Part shown: piece by piece, positions 24,058-33,366 of the stretch
Layout of the letters: every line of letters starts with the position of its first letter
How positions within the stretch are numbered: position 1 is the first letter of the stretch
Assembly (NCBI GenBank): GCA_021821225.1
Contig: JAKACR010000002.1
Span: 1-61,454 of the forward strand
Direction of reading: 5' to 3'
Origin: Bacillota bacterium
GTDB lineage: Bacteria > Bacillota > Bacilli > Alicyclobacillales > SLC66
Length of the DNA: 61,454 bases
Position numbers and translations under genes: made by a program
Notes under the pieces: generated by a model
Told to the model about the DNA's origin: nothing
Databases searched by the model: none
What the model saw: the letters and a program-made list of their open reading frames with translations, nothing else

Positions 24058-25632
24058 ATGAATGAAACCGCAGCGCGCTTCGGTAATCGCCAGGCTCCTG
24101 CGCACACACTCGTGCTCTTCGGGTCAACCGGCGACCTTGCGAAGCGAAAACTCTTCCCGGCACTGTACCGCTTGCATCGCGCCGGTCTCCTGCCAGAAGG
24201 CTTCACGCTAGTGGCTGTCGGTCGCCGCGATTACGACGATGATGCGTTCAGGGTTGTCTTCTATCAGGCCATTCGTGAATTCGCCCGGCTTCCCGCGATC
24301 TCCGACGAGGAGTGGCTGGAGTGTGCCAAGAAGATCCGTTATTGCCGCGTTGACATGACGCAACCGAGTGAATTCGACCGCCTCCGGGATATGGTGACAG
24401 AGATTGAACAGGCGCGCGGCGGACCAGCCAACCGTCTCTTTTACGTCTCCCTCGCCCCGGAGTTTTTCGGTCCCGTCGCGCTTTCCCTGAAGGATTGCGG
24501 CCTCGCGTCTCCGGAGGAGACGGGCGGATGGCGCCGCCTTATCATCGAAAAGCCGTTCGGCCACGATCAGGCGTCCGCGCAGGAATTGAATGAACAACTG
24601 CGTCAAGGATTCGCGGAAGAGCAGGTCTACCGGATCGACCACTACCTGGGCAAGGAAATGGTGCAAAACATCGAAGTCCTCCGCTTCGCCAACTCCATTT
24701 TTGAGCCTGTGTGGAACAACCGTTCGATCGCGAACATCCAGATCACCTCGAGCGAAACCGTCGGCGTCGAAGAGCGCGCTTCATACTACGAGAAAGCCGG
24801 AGCGCTGCGCGACATGGTGCAGAATCACATGTTGCAGATGGTCATGATGCTCGCGATGGAGCCCCCTAGCCGCCTACGGACGGAAGACATCCGCGACGAG
24901 AAGGTCAAGGTACTCCGTTCTTTGCGCCGGTATTCGGTCGACCAAGTCGCTCAGTACGTCGTGCGCGGGCAGTACGTGCCCGGGTTCATCAACGGCCGCA
25001 CGGTCCTCGGCTACAGCCAGGAGAAAGGCGTAGCAGCCGACTCCAAGACGGAGACGTTCGTGGCGGCCCGCCTGTTCATCGACAACTTCCGCTGGGCCGG
25101 CGTCCCGTTTTACCTTCGGACCGGCAAACGGATGAACGTCAAGTCGACGGAAATCGTCATCCAGTTCCGAGACATGCCCAAACACCTGTACTTCAATCAG
25201 GACGGCAACCTCGGTCCCAATCTGCTGGTCATCCGGATCAACCCCGTGGAAGGCATGTACATCCAGCTCAACGCGAAGCAGCCCGGAACGGACGGACGGG
25301 TCGTGCCAGTGGCGATGGAATTCAGTCAGACGGCCGACAACTCGCCGGAGGCGTACGAACGCCTGCTCCACGACGCCATGCGCGGCGATTCGACGTACTT
25401 CACCCGGTGGGACGAGGTGTCTCTCGCTTGGGAATTTGTCGACCCCATCGCAGCGGCGTTTGGCGGCGACACCCGCTTCCCTGTCGAACTCTACGAGGCC
25501 GGATCGTGGGGTCCTTCGGCGGCGCACCGCCTTCCCCAGCAGGACGGCTTCAACTGGTGGCCCGTCTTTGGCCAGGACACGCCGTCGGTCGAAGCCTTCC
25601 TTGAACAGACAACGGCCAGGACCACGAGGTGA
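24058..25632 (+). CDS. zwf: Glucose-6-phosphate 1-dehydrogenase
   Basis: First step of the oxidative pentose phosphate pathway. The 524-residue protein has the NADP-binding GSTGDLAKRKLFPALYRL at the N-terminus, the active-site motif RIDHYLGKEMVQNI near residue 195, and the conserved segment PFYLRTGKRM. ATG 24058 is preceded by GAAGGA; TTG 24037 is an upstream alternative. It overlaps the next gene by four bases. Confidence 0.96.
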   Translation: MNETAARFGNRQAPAHTLVLFGSTGDLAKRKLFPALYRLHRAGLLPEGFTLVAVGRRDYDDDAFRVVFYQAIREFARLPAISDEEWLECAKKIRYCRVDMTQPSEFDRLRDMVTEIEQARGGPANRLFYVSLAPEFFGPVALSLKDCGLASPEETGGWRRLIIEKPFGHDQASAQELNEQLRQGFAEEQVYRIDHYLGKEMVQNIEVLRFANSIFEPVWNNRSIANIQITSSETVGVEERASYYEKAGALRDMVQNHMLQMVMMLAMEPPSRLRTEDIRDEKVKVLRSLRRYSVDQVAQYVVRGQYVPGFINGRTVLGYSQEKGVAADSKTETFVAARLFIDNFRWAGVPFYLRTGKRMNVKSTEIVIQFRDMPKHLYFNQDGNLGPNLLVIRINPVEGMYIQLNAKQPGTDGRVVPVAMEFSQTADNSPEAYERLLHDAMRGDSTYFTRWDEVSLAWEFVDPIAAAFGGDTRFPVELYEAGSWGPSAAHRLPQQDGFNWWPVFGQDTPSVEAFLEQTTARTTR

Positions 25633-26264
25633 GCGCCTTGCAGATTATTGACATCAGCATGCCGATCCATGCCGGCATGCAGGTCTACAAGAACAAGGCC
25701 GAAAAGCGGCCGACATTTACGACGACGAGCGACTTTGACGAGCACGGCGCGGGCGCTCACGAGACGCGCATCTGTCTGGACGCGCACACCGGCACGCACG
25801 TCGACGCCCCCCTGCACATGTTACCCGCAGCCGCGACCATCGAGTCGCTCTCCCTTTCGCAACTGGTGGCGCCCTGTCGCGTGGTCGACTTGACCGGCGT
25901 CGAGGACGCCGTTCACGCCAGCGACATTGAACCGTTTCAGCCAGCTCGAGGCGAATTCCTCCTCCTTAAAACGCGCAATTCGCTTGAGGAAGCGTTCAAC
26001 TTTTCGTTTGTCTATGTGGCGGAGGATGCGGCTAGATTTCTTGCCGCCAAGGGAATCCGCGGCCTCGGTGTCGACGGTCTCGGTGTGGAGCGGGCCCAAC
26101 CCGAACACCCCACGCACAAGGCCCTTTTTGGCGCGAATATCGTCATCGTCGAAGGACTGCGCCTCGCGCACGTCACCCCCGGCGAATACCTCTTTGTCGC
26201 CGCCGCTCTTCCCGTCGTCGGCATCGACGCGGCCCCGGCCCGCGCCTTTCTGATGATCCCGTAG
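25629..26264 (+). CDS. Cyclase-family metal-dependent hydrolase (arylformamidase-like)
   Basis: The 211-residue protein has the metal-binding signature HTGTHVDAPLH near residue 57 and the ISMPIHAGM opening, typical of the kynurenine formamidase/cyclase family. Members hydrolyse N-formylkynurenine, isatin and related amides; the substrate here is not evident. GTG 25629 overlaps the zwf stop (GTGA), so the two genes are co-transcribed and coupled, an uncommon pairing. Confidence 0.85.
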   Translation: MSALQIIDISMPIHAGMQVYKNKAEKRPTFTTTSDFDEHGAGAHETRICLDAHTGTHVDAPLHMLPAAATIESLSLSQLVAPCRVVDLTGVEDAVHASDIEPFQPARGEFLLLKTRNSLEEAFNFSFVYVAEDAARFLAAKGIRGLGVDGLGVERAQPEHPTHKALFGANIVIVEGLRLAHVTPGEYLFVAAALPVVGIDAAPARAFLMIP

Positions 26265-26304
26265 GAAATATGCGCGCCAATCCGCCTATTCGAGCCGTTT
26301 TGCG

Positions 26305-26338
26305 GAGTGAAGTGAGCCATCACACTTCACTCTTTTTT
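26305..26338 (+). terminator. Intrinsic terminator of the zwf unit
   Basis: Perfect 10-bp stem GAGTGAAGTG (26305-26314) / CACTTCACTC (26323-26332) with an 8-nt loop and six T residues. Confidence 0.92.
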
Positions 26339-26429
26339 GCATTTTCAACGCTTCTTAAGCTGAATGACTAGACTAATGCTTGCAGGGATGGTCGACCAAC
26401 CACATGACATGCGAAGGAGCCATCGAACA

Positions 26430-27173
26430 ATGATTGGGAAGAAACGGATTCTCACTATCTCCATTAGCGCTGCCATCGCGCTGGCAGCCGCAGGGGCGTT
26501 CGCAACATCGCAAGGGGTATTTGCCGCTTCCTCATCGTCCGCGCCTCCGCCTGCTGCATCCGCGGGCACCGGTGCCAACCACCCTCATAAAGGACAGCAT
26601 AAAAAGGGGCACCACAAGACAGGTCGCCATTCTGTGATTCCGGGGAAACAGCTGTCCGCCTACCTCAAGCTGACGCCTGTCGCGCTCAAGACAGACCTTC
26701 GCAATCACACGCTTGCCCAGGTTGCCGCTGGTCAGGGAATCTCCCAGAGCGCCCTGACGGCTGAACTGCAGACTCTCTTTAACGCCAAGGTTCAGGCGGC
26801 GGTGAAAGCCGGCCACATGGCGCAGGCCAAGGCGACCGCAACGGAACAGCGGGTTGATCAGCAATTTGGAAAATGGGTGGCGCAAAAACACCACTGGCTG
26901 CAGACCGCGAAACGCAGCGGCCACAAACAGCATGGCAAACCGCACGGCACGACTGCCAAGCTCCTCGGCCAAGTCGCAAAAGACCTCAAGATGACCCGCC
27001 AGGCGCTGCTGGCGGATGTGCATGCGGGACAGACCATCGCGCAGGTGGCTGCGGCTCACGGCAGCAGCGCCGCGGCATTGCAGCAATCGCTCCAGGCGTC
27101 CGCCGCCCAGCATCTGGACAAAACGATATCCCACTTCCTCAACCGCAAGTGGCAGGCACCGAAGAAGGCCTAG
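26430..27173 (+). CDS. Secreted His/Lys-rich protein with two related helical modules
   Basis: Not a named family I can assign. The 247-residue precursor has a signal peptide (residues 1-33), a Ser/Pro/Ala linker and a basic stretch (HPHKGQHKKGHHKTGRH). Two similar alpha-helical modules follow: one around LTPVALKTDLRNHTLAQVAAGQGISQSAL, the other around MTRQALLADVHAGQTIAQVAAAHGSSAAAL. Such modules occur in exported proteins of Bacillota. AAGGAG stands ten bases before ATG 26430. The stop codon TAG falls at the edge of a repeat-element remnant. Confidence 0.75.
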   Translation: MIGKKRILTISISAAIALAAAGAFATSQGVFAASSSSAPPPAASAGTGANHPHKGQHKKGHHKTGRHSVIPGKQLSAYLKLTPVALKTDLRNHTLAQVAAGQGISQSALTAELQTLFNAKVQAAVKAGHMAQAKATATEQRVDQQFGKWVAQKHHWLQTAKRSGHKQHGKPHGTTAKLLGQVAKDLKMTRQALLADVHAGQTIAQVAAAHGSSAAALQQSLQASAAQHLDKTISHFLNRKWQAPKKA

Positions 27174-27227
27174 GGAACGGTGAAAAAGTCCGATCGAAGT
27201 TCGCCGTTTTCCTAGGGGAACTGTGAC
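27172..27227 (+). repeat. Dispersed inverted-repeat element, copy B (degraded)
   Basis: AGGGAACGGTGAAAAAGTCC at 27172-27191 matches one end of copy A read from its right terminus. AGGGGAACTGTGAC at 27214-27227 matches the other terminus. Both ends read in the same direction and the inner hairpin is gone, so this is a deleted or rearranged copy. As in copy A, the element begins at the TAG stop of the upstream gene. Confidence 0.6.
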
Positions 27228-27246
27228 AGCAGGCGCGACCATCCCA

Positions 27247-27282
27247 GACAGAGCGTCCGACACCCCGGTCGGACGCTCTGTC
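27247..27282. terminator. 15-bp hairpin between convergent genes
   Basis: GACAGAGCGTCCGAC (27247-27261) and its exact complement (27268-27282) with a 6-nt loop, between the stop codons of the secreted protein gene (+) and proA (-). The T tract is short (TTT on the plus strand). Confidence 0.7.
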
Positions 27283-27291
27283 TTTCGCCCA

Positions 27292-28611
27292 TCACTCGCC
27301 GCGGATCTGGCCGTTGCCCCTGACCACGTACTTATAGCTCGTCAGGGCGCGAAGCCCCATCGGCCCACGCGCGTGTAACTTCTGCGTCGACACACCTATT
27401 TCCGCTCCGAATCCAAATTCATAGCCGTCAGTGAAGCGCGTCGACGCGTTGTGGTACACCACCGCCGCGTCCACAGAGCGCAAGAAGGCGGCTGCCGTCT
27501 CCTCACTGGCGGTCACAATCACTTCCGAGTGCATCGTGCCGTAGCGCGCGATGTGAACGAGCGCTTCGTCGAGCGACGAGACAACCTTGACCGCCAGGAT
27601 GAAGTCGTTGTATTCCGTCTCGTAGTCCTCTTCCGTGGCGGCTTGCAGACGGATGCCAGACAAGCGGGACCGATCCAGGCCGGCGTTCAAAATGGCGGCT
27701 GCCCTCTCATCGAGGCGCAGTTCCACGCCGCGCTCGCCCAAGGCCACCGCAGCGGCCGGCAAAAAGCCGCGCGCAGCCGACTCGTGCACCAGCAGGGTCT
27801 CGGCCGCGTTGCAGACCGACGGACGCTGCGCCTTCGCGTTTACGGCGATCGCAATCGCCATCTCCGTATCCGCGTCGCGGTCCACGTACACATGACAATT
27901 GCCGACACCCGTCTCGATCACCGGCACTGAAGCATGGCGCACAACCCGGTCGATCAGCCCCGCCCCGCCGCGCGGAATGACGACGTCCACAAGGCCCCTC
28001 GCCGTGATCAGGGCGTCCACCGACGCACGGTCTGTGCTCTCGACCAGCAGCACCAGATCTTTCGCCAGTCCGGCCTCCCCGAGACCCCTGCGCAGAGCCC
28101 GCACCAGTGCGCGGTTGCTGTGGAGCGCCTCGCTGCCACCGCGCAAAATGACTGCGTTTCCGGTTTTGAGCGTCAGGGCCGCCGCGTCGACCGTCACGTT
28201 CGGACGCGCTTCATAGACAATTCCGATTACGCCGATCGGCACGCACACCCGCTCGATCAGGAGACCGTTGGCAGGATGCAGTTCTTCCAAGCGCTCTCCC
28301 ACGGGGTCCGCCAACCGGGCGATCTGCAGCAGTCCTTCAACCATCCCCGCGATCCGTTCATCGGTGAGCCGCAGCCGATCAAGACGGCCACCTGCCTCAT
28401 CCGCCTGTCTTGCCGCCAGCATGTCACGGTCATTGGCCTCCAGGATCGCCGTGCGATCGTCGTGAACGGCCTCCGCCATCAGCGCGAGCGCCCTGTTCTT
28501 GTCCGCGCTGCTCAACTGCGACGCCTCGCGGGCCGCCTGCCTCGATCTGCGGGCGAGGCTGCGAACCTCGCCGCTCACGTCATTCTTGTCGACCGTCGCC
28601 TGCTTCTCCAT
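27292..28611 (-). CDS. proA: Gamma-glutamyl phosphate reductase
   Basis: Second step of proline synthesis: NADPH-dependent reduction of glutamyl-5-phosphate. The 439-residue protein has GVIGIVYEARPNVTVDAAAL, the catalytic Cys in RPSVCNAAETLL, and a C-terminal GPMGLRALTSYKYVV. The ATG at 28611 shares a base with the proB stop (TGATG), so the two are coupled. The open frame extends upstream but inside proB. Confidence 0.96.
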   Translation of the reverse strand: MEKQATVDKNDVSGEVRSLARRSRQAAREASQLSSADKNRALALMAEAVHDDRTAILEANDRDMLAARQADEAGGRLDRLRLTDERIAGMVEGLLQIARLADPVGERLEELHPANGLLIERVCVPIGVIGIVYEARPNVTVDAAALTLKTGNAVILRGGSEALHSNRALVRALRRGLGEAGLAKDLVLLVESTDRASVDALITARGLVDVVIPRGGAGLIDRVVRHASVPVIETGVGNCHVYVDRDADTEMAIAIAVNAKAQRPSVCNAAETLLVHESAARGFLPAAAVALGERGVELRLDERAAAILNAGLDRSRLSGIRLQAATEEDYETEYNDFILAVKVVSSLDEALVHIARYGTMHSEVIVTASEETAAAFLRSVDAAVVYHNASTRFTDGYEFGFGAEIGVSTQKLHARGPMGLRALTSYKYVVRGNGQIRGE

Positions 28612-29735
28612 CAGCGCACCCTCCTTCCCGAGTGTCTCGGTTCCGACAATGCGAGGTTGTCGCAGTGCACGACTTCCGGCAGCCCGCGGAAACGTTCGCC
28701 GTCCGCCTTGCGCTGCAGCAGTTCGCGCAATTCGCGCGCGGAGAAGTTGACCACGCCCTTGCCGATCGCGCACCCCGCCACGGATCGAAGCTCCACGATA
28801 GCGCCCTCCTCAAACTCGCCCTGAATCGACTCCAGGCCGGGGACCAGAAGGCTCCCTCCAGCGTCGGCCAACGCATGCACGGCGCCGTCATCCATCACGA
28901 TGGACCCCTCGACACGAGACCCGTAGGCGACCCACGATTTCTTCGCGCCCCGGCTCTTTTGCGCCATGAAGCGCGTCCCCAGCCGTTCCCCCTTCACGAT
29001 CCGTTGCAACACATCAGGAACGTGACTCGCTGCGACCACCGTCTCGATACCCGACGACGTTGCGATTTCCGCCGCCACCAATTTCGTGCGCATGCCGCCT
29101 GTTCCCTGCGCACTCCCCTGCCCCCCCGCCAGGTGGTGCAATGGGGCGTCGATCGTCCGGATCTCGGGCAACAGTTGCGCCGACGGATCACTGCGTGGAT
29201 CCGCGGAGTACATGCCGTCGATGTCCGTCAGCAGGATCAGCATGTCAGCGCCCGTAAAAAGGGCCACCAAGGCGGCGAGCGTATCGTTGTCGCCAAAGCG
29301 GATCTCCTCGACGGCCACCGTGTCGTTTTCATTGACAACGGGTACCACACCGTGGCGCAGCAGCGTCTCGATCGTGTTGCGGATATGAATGTAGCGCCGG
29401 CGCTCTTCGATGTCGGACCGCGTCAAAAGGAGTTGCCCGATGGTGATGCCATGGAGCCCAAACAACCGCTCGTAGGCGTCGATCAGTATCCCCTGTCCAA
29501 CGGCGGCAGCCGCCTGCTTTTCGGGAACAGTCCGGATCGGTCTGCGCCAACCGAGCTTCCCCACGCCAGCCGCCACGGCGCCAGAAGAAACGAGCACGAC
29601 CTCGTGTTTGGGAAACTGCAGCACAGCGCCGATACCATCCACGATGCCGCGCAATTTGTCCGCGGCGATCGCGCCGCTGCCCGAATCCGTCAGGCTGCTT
29701 GAGCCGACCTTCACCACGATGCGCATTGGTTTCAC
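28611..29735 (-). CDS. proB: Glutamate 5-kinase
   Basis: First step of proline synthesis, phosphorylating glutamate. The 374-residue protein has the kinase domain (VVKVGSSSLTD, VLVSSGAVAAG, PVVNENDTVAVEEIRFGDND, ILLTDIDGMY, GTGGMRTKLVAA) and a C-terminal PUA domain (about residues 270-355). Start GTG 29735 has AGAGGTG six bases upstream; GTG 29744 and ATG 29726 are alternatives. dnaD precedes it directly; in Bacillus nth is found there instead. Confidence 0.95.
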   Translation of the reverse strand: MKPMRIVVKVGSSSLTDSGSGAIAADKLRGIVDGIGAVLQFPKHEVVLVSSGAVAAGVGKLGWRRPIRTVPEKQAAAAVGQGILIDAYERLFGLHGITIGQLLLTRSDIEERRRYIHIRNTIETLLRHGVVPVVNENDTVAVEEIRFGDNDTLAALVALFTGADMLILLTDIDGMYSADPRSDPSAQLLPEIRTIDAPLHHLAGGQGSAQGTGGMRTKLVAAEIATSSGIETVVAASHVPDVLQRIVKGERLGTRFMAQKSRGAKKSWVAYGSRVEGSIVMDDGAVHALADAGGSLLVPGLESIQGEFEEGAIVELRSVAGCAIGKGVVNFSARELRELLQRKADGERFRGLPEVVHCDNLALSEPRHSGRRVR

Positions 29736-29746
29736 ATGTGTCACCT

Positions 29747-30517
29747 CTAATGCTGGCTCTTATCGCGCGAAGGGACGCCGTGCCCCGACGTTTTGGCGTA
29801 TAATTCATAAAATTTGCTATACTTTCCGGGCTGTGCCGCCGGAACCACTCTCTCTGCTCGCCCGCGCACCGCCTCCGTGTTTGCCGCCGATCCCGTCTGT
29901 CGCCGGGTACCCGAGCCGCCGGAGTTGGACTCGTCCGCCCGGCGGCCGCGACCCTTGCGGTAGTCCGCGAGCTGCTGTTCGGTGCCGATGCGCGCCCGCG
30001 CCCAATCGCGCAGAATCGTATCGACGTAACGGAAGTTGAAGACGCCCGCCATGACCGACTCACGCAGGGCCTCAACCACGAGCCATTCCGGGTGTCTGTC
30101 ATCATCCATCCAGCGCATGACCTGTTCGTATTCGAGGGGCGAGAGGAGCCGGCCGAATTCCTGTTCAAACCGCACGAACAAGGATTGAGCGACCGCCATG
30201 CTCTCATCCAGCCCGTACAGCCTTTCAAGCAGCGGACGAATGCTCGCCCTCTGGTCCGACTGCTGCAAAAGGCCCGTACCTGTCAACCGTTGCAGCGACG
30301 CGGCGATGCCGTCGCGCCCAAGCGACATCCTTTCCCCCAGTTCGTCAAGACTCGGAAAAGACCGTTCCGCCTGCTGATACGTGATGATATGCAGGACCAG
30401 CATGGCATCCGTGTCGGTCAGGCCAAGCGACTTGTACGCTGCGAAGAAAGCCTGCGGAAAATGCGCCTGTCCGCCCTCGAGGGCATCCAACAAACGTTCC
30501 GTGCGCATATCAGCCAT
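29747..30517 (-). CDS. dnaD: DnaD primosomal/replication-initiation protein
   Basis: DnaD acts in replication initiation and restart with DnaA, DnaB and the helicase loader. The 256-residue protein has an N-terminal winged helix (DAMLVLHIITYQQAERSFPSLDELGERMSLG) and a C-terminal DnaB_2 domain with YEQVMRWMDDDRHPEWLVVEALRESV and FRYVDTILRDWARARI. It ends in a Gly/Arg-rich tail. It lies after asnS as in Bacillus. Confidence 0.93.
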   Translation of the reverse strand: MADMRTERLLDALEGGQAHFPQAFFAAYKSLGLTDTDAMLVLHIITYQQAERSFPSLDELGERMSLGRDGIAASLQRLTGTGLLQQSDQRASIRPLLERLYGLDESMAVAQSLFVRFEQEFGRLLSPLEYEQVMRWMDDDRHPEWLVVEALRESVMAGVFNFRYVDTILRDWARARIGTEQQLADYRKGRGRRADESNSGGSGTRRQTGSAANTEAVRGRAERVVPAAQPGKYSKFYELYAKTSGHGVPSRDKSQH

Positions 30518-30558
30518 CTTTCACCCACCATCCTGACCGCATCTGAAAACTTATGCAA

Positions 30559-31866
30559 TTACGGCGTCAATCGGTAAAGGAGCCGGGGAAACGGACTGCT
30601 CTCCCGCACATGGTCCAGCCCGCAGATCCAGGCGACTGTGCGTTCGAGACCGAGGCCGAAGCCGCTGTGTACGACCGAACCGAACTGGCGCAAATCCAGA
30701 TACCAACCGTACTCCTCCTGCGAGAGTCCGTGCTCTGCAAAACGCTGACGCAACAACTCCGGATCGTCGATCCGTTGCGATCCCCCAATGATCTCCCCGT
30801 ACCCTTCCGGCGCCAGAAGGTCTGCGCACAGGACCACCTCCGGTCGAAGCGGATCCGGCTGCATGTAGAACGCCTTGATGTCAGCGGGATACTTCTCCAC
30901 GAAGACCGGACGGTCAAATGCGGACGCAATCTCGGTCTCGTCCGGCGCCCCGAAGTCCTCCCCCCACTGGATCGCGCTCCCCTTCTCCTGCAACATCCGG
31001 ACCGCCTCGTCGTACGTGATGCGGGGAAAAGGCGGTGCGACGCGTTCCAGGGCGGAGACATCGCGCCCGAGCACGCGGAGTTCCGGGAGGCATCCATGCA
31101 CAACGTGCGCCACAGTGTGAGCGAGCAATTCCTCCTGGATGCGCAGGCTCTCCTCATGTTCGACAAACGCCATTTCCGGCTCAATCATCCAGAATTCAAT
31201 GAGATGTCGCCTTGTCTTGGACTTCTCGGCGCGAAAGGCAGGTCCAAACGAATACACGCGTCCCAGGGCCATGGCGGCCGCTTCCATGTACAATTGACCG
31301 CTCTGCGTCAGATAGGCGGTTTCAGAAAAATACTGCGTCGCAAAAAGGTTCGTCGTACCCTCGCAGGACGACGGCGTCAGAATGGGCGCATCCACCTGAG
31401 TGAACCCGTTCTGGTCCAAGTACCCGCGGATCGCCTTGACGATTTCGGCGCGGATCTTCAGAATCGCCCTTTGCCGCGGCGCCCGCAACCACAGGTGCCT
31501 GTGGTCGAGCAGAAAGTCAACGCCGTGCTCCTTTGGCGTGATCGGGTAATCGTGCGTCTGATGCAGGACGTCCACGCCGCGCACGAGCAGTTCAACCCCG
31601 TTTGGGGCGCGCTCGTCCCCCGTCACGTCGCCCAGAACGACAACGGACGTCTCTTGCGTGAGCGATGCGGCAAGAGCATACAACTCCTCGCCGACGTCTC
31701 CCCTGCTCACCACGCCTTGAACAAATCCCGTTCCATCGCGCAACTGAAGGAACAGGATCTTTCCGGATGAACGTCTCTGGTGCACCCATCCCCTGATCGT
31801 CACGCGCTCGCCCACATGCTCAGGCAACGTGGAAATCCATGCGACCGCCAATTGCAATCCCTCCAT
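30559..31866 (-). CDS. asnS: Asparaginyl-tRNA synthetase
   Basis: Class IIb aminoacyl-tRNA synthetase, 435 residues. N-terminal OB fold ([26 protein letters not shown]), motif 2 [25 protein letters not shown] and motif 3 [16 protein letters not shown]. Overall form is AsnRS rather than AspRS (no bacterial AspRS insertion, SRTRRHL-type motif 2). The ATG directly follows the stop of the protease gene. aspB, present in Bacillus between ypmB and asnS, is missing. Confidence 0.92.
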   Translation of the reverse strand: MEGLQLAVAWISTLPEHVGERVTIRGWVHQRRSSGKILFLQLRDGTGFVQGVVSRGDVGEELYALAASLTQETSVVVLGDVTGDERAPNGVELLVRGVDVLHQTHDYPITPKEHGVDFLLDHRHLWLRAPRQRAILKIRAEIVKAIRGYLDQNGFTQVDAPILTPSSCEGTTNLFATQYFSETAYLTQSGQLYMEAAAMALGRVYSFGPAFRAEKSKTRRHLIEFWMIEPEMAFVEHEESLRIQEELLAHTVAHVVHGCLPELRVLGRDVSALERVAPPFPRITYDEAVRMLQEKGSAIQWGEDFGAPDETEIASAFDRPVFVEKYPADIKAFYMQPDPLRPEVVLCADLLAPEGYGEIIGGSQRIDDPELLRQRFAEHGLSQEEYGWYLDLRQFGSVVHSGFGLGLERTVAWICGLDHVRESSPFPRLLYRLTP

Positions 31867-33366
31867 TTATTGTGCGGCGGCCAGCCCACCCCGGGCTTCT
31901 TCCACGTTGATGCTCCCAAGCCACGTCCGGAATTCGTCTCCGCTCACGCTCTCGTCCTCCGCGATGCGCGCGGCGTACGCCGCCATCGAACCGGCAAACG
32001 GCGTGAGAACGGACCGCGTCTTTTCCTCGATCTCGGCCAGGATGTGCCGCACCTCTTCATCGAGGATATTTTCGGGCAGGTGTTCCTCGTCAACAATGCC
32101 GATTCTGCTGAGTCCGCACGTGACCAGCATGCGGGCAATACGGCTGGCCTGCATGAAGTCGTTCTGCGCTCCGGTCGAACGGCTGTTGAAGATGAGTTCT
32201 TCCGCAAGCGCGCCGCCGAGCGAAACAACGATCTGCTGGTCCAACTGCTCCTTGGTGTACAGATAGGAGTCCGCCTCGGGAATCTGCCGTACGAAGCCCA
32301 GGGCATTCCCGCGCGGCGCGATCGTGATGTGCGACACCGAGCCGGCGCGCATCACCTCCGACGCCACCGCGTGACCCAGTTCGTGGACCGCCACCCGATG
32401 CAGTTCGTGCGCTGTCGGCTGGCGTCCGGTCTTCTCACCCATCAGCACCTTGTCCACGGCGTCGCGAAAGTACTCCTGGCAAATAACGGGGGCGTTCTCG
32501 CGCAGGGCGATGATGGCCGCCTCATTGCACAGGCTCTCCAACTGGGCGCCCGAAAAGCCGTACGTCTCACGCGCGATATGATCCAGGTTCACGTCGCCGC
32601 CAAGCGGCTTGTCTCCGGTTTGGATGCGCAAAATGTGCAGGCGGCCCTCCTTGTCGGGAAGGTCGACCTTGATCTGCCTGTCGAACCGGCCGGGCCGCAA
32701 CAGCGCGCCGTCAAGGATATCCGCGCGATTCGTGGCCGCCATGATCAGGATGAGCGGCTGCTGCGTCGTCTGCATGCCATCCATCTCCGTGAGCAACTGG
32801 TTAAGCGTCTGATCGTATTCCTGGTGGCTGTACAGCCCGCGCTTGCCGCCGACGACGTCGATCTCGTCGATGAAAATGATAGCGCTCTCCTTCGATTCCT
32901 TACGCGCGGCCGTCCGCGCCTTGCGAAACAGCTCGCGCACGCGCTGCGCGCCCACGCCCACGTACATCTCGACAAACTCGCTGCCTGACGCGGAAATGAA
33001 AACGGAGTCCGTGTACGACGCCGCCGCCTTCGCCATCATCGTCTTGCCGGTGCCCGGCGGGCCCGTCAACAGGATGCCCTTGAGCGGGCGGATTCCCAGT
33101 TTGCGGATCTTCTCGCGGTAGCGCAGGAAGTCGAGCGCCTCCATCAGTTCCTTCTTGGCGTGTTCCTGCCCGCCGATGTGTTCGAAATTCACAGCGTGCC
33201 GGACAGCCGCTTCGCGCGACCCCGTGGGAGCTACCTGCCTGCGCGAAACGGCCGTGTAGAGCGCAAAGCCCAAGCCGCCCACGATCAAAACGGGAAGGAG
33301 GTTCAACCCCAGAACGGCGGCAAACAGAACAATCGCAACGCCCGCACCGATCAGCCATTCCTTCAT
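31867..33366 (-). CDS. FtsH-like membrane AAA+ metalloprotease (short form)
   Basis: 499 residues: two closely spaced N-terminal membrane helices (about 5-42) with almost no external domain, then an AAA+ module and a peptidase module. The AAA+ module has Walker A GPPGTGKT, Walker B FIDEID and the second region of homology ATNRADILDGALLRPGRFDRQ. The zinc site is HELGH with the third ligand in STGAQNDF. Classical FtsH is about 610-650 residues with a larger extracytoplasmic domain, so this is a paralogous short type. It overlaps the upstream membrane-protein gene by four bases (ATGA), suggesting a functional pair. Confidence 0.9.
   Translation of the reverse strand: MKEWLIGAGVAIVLFAAVLGLNLLPVLIVGGLGFALYTAVSRRQVAPTGSREAAVRHAVNFEHIGGQEHAKKELMEALDFLRYREKIRKLGIRPLKGILLTGPPGTGKTMMAKAAASYTDSVFISASGSEFVEMYVGVGAQRVRELFRKARTAARKESKESAIIFIDEIDVVGGKRGLYSHQEYDQTLNQLLTEMDGMQTTQQPLILIMAATNRADILDGALLRPGRFDRQIKVDLPDKEGRLHILRIQTGDKPLGGDVNLDHIARETYGFSGAQLESLCNEAAIIALRENAPVICQEYFRDAVDKVLMGEKTGRQPTAHELHRVAVHELGHAVASEVMRAGSVSHITIAPRGNALGFVRQIPEADSYLYTKEQLDQQIVVSLGGALAEELIFNSRSTGAQNDFMQASRIARMLVTCGLSRIGIVDEEHLPENILDEEVRHILAEIEEKTRSVLTPFAGSMAAYAARIAEDESVSGDEFRTWLGSINVEEARGGLAAAQ

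Noticed and set aside
30553..32988. Two plus-strand open frames of about 400 codons each opposite asnS and the FtsH-like gene
   Set aside because: They are antisense to strongly conserved genes, show Arg/His/Gln-rich composition without motifs, and arise from the high G+C content.
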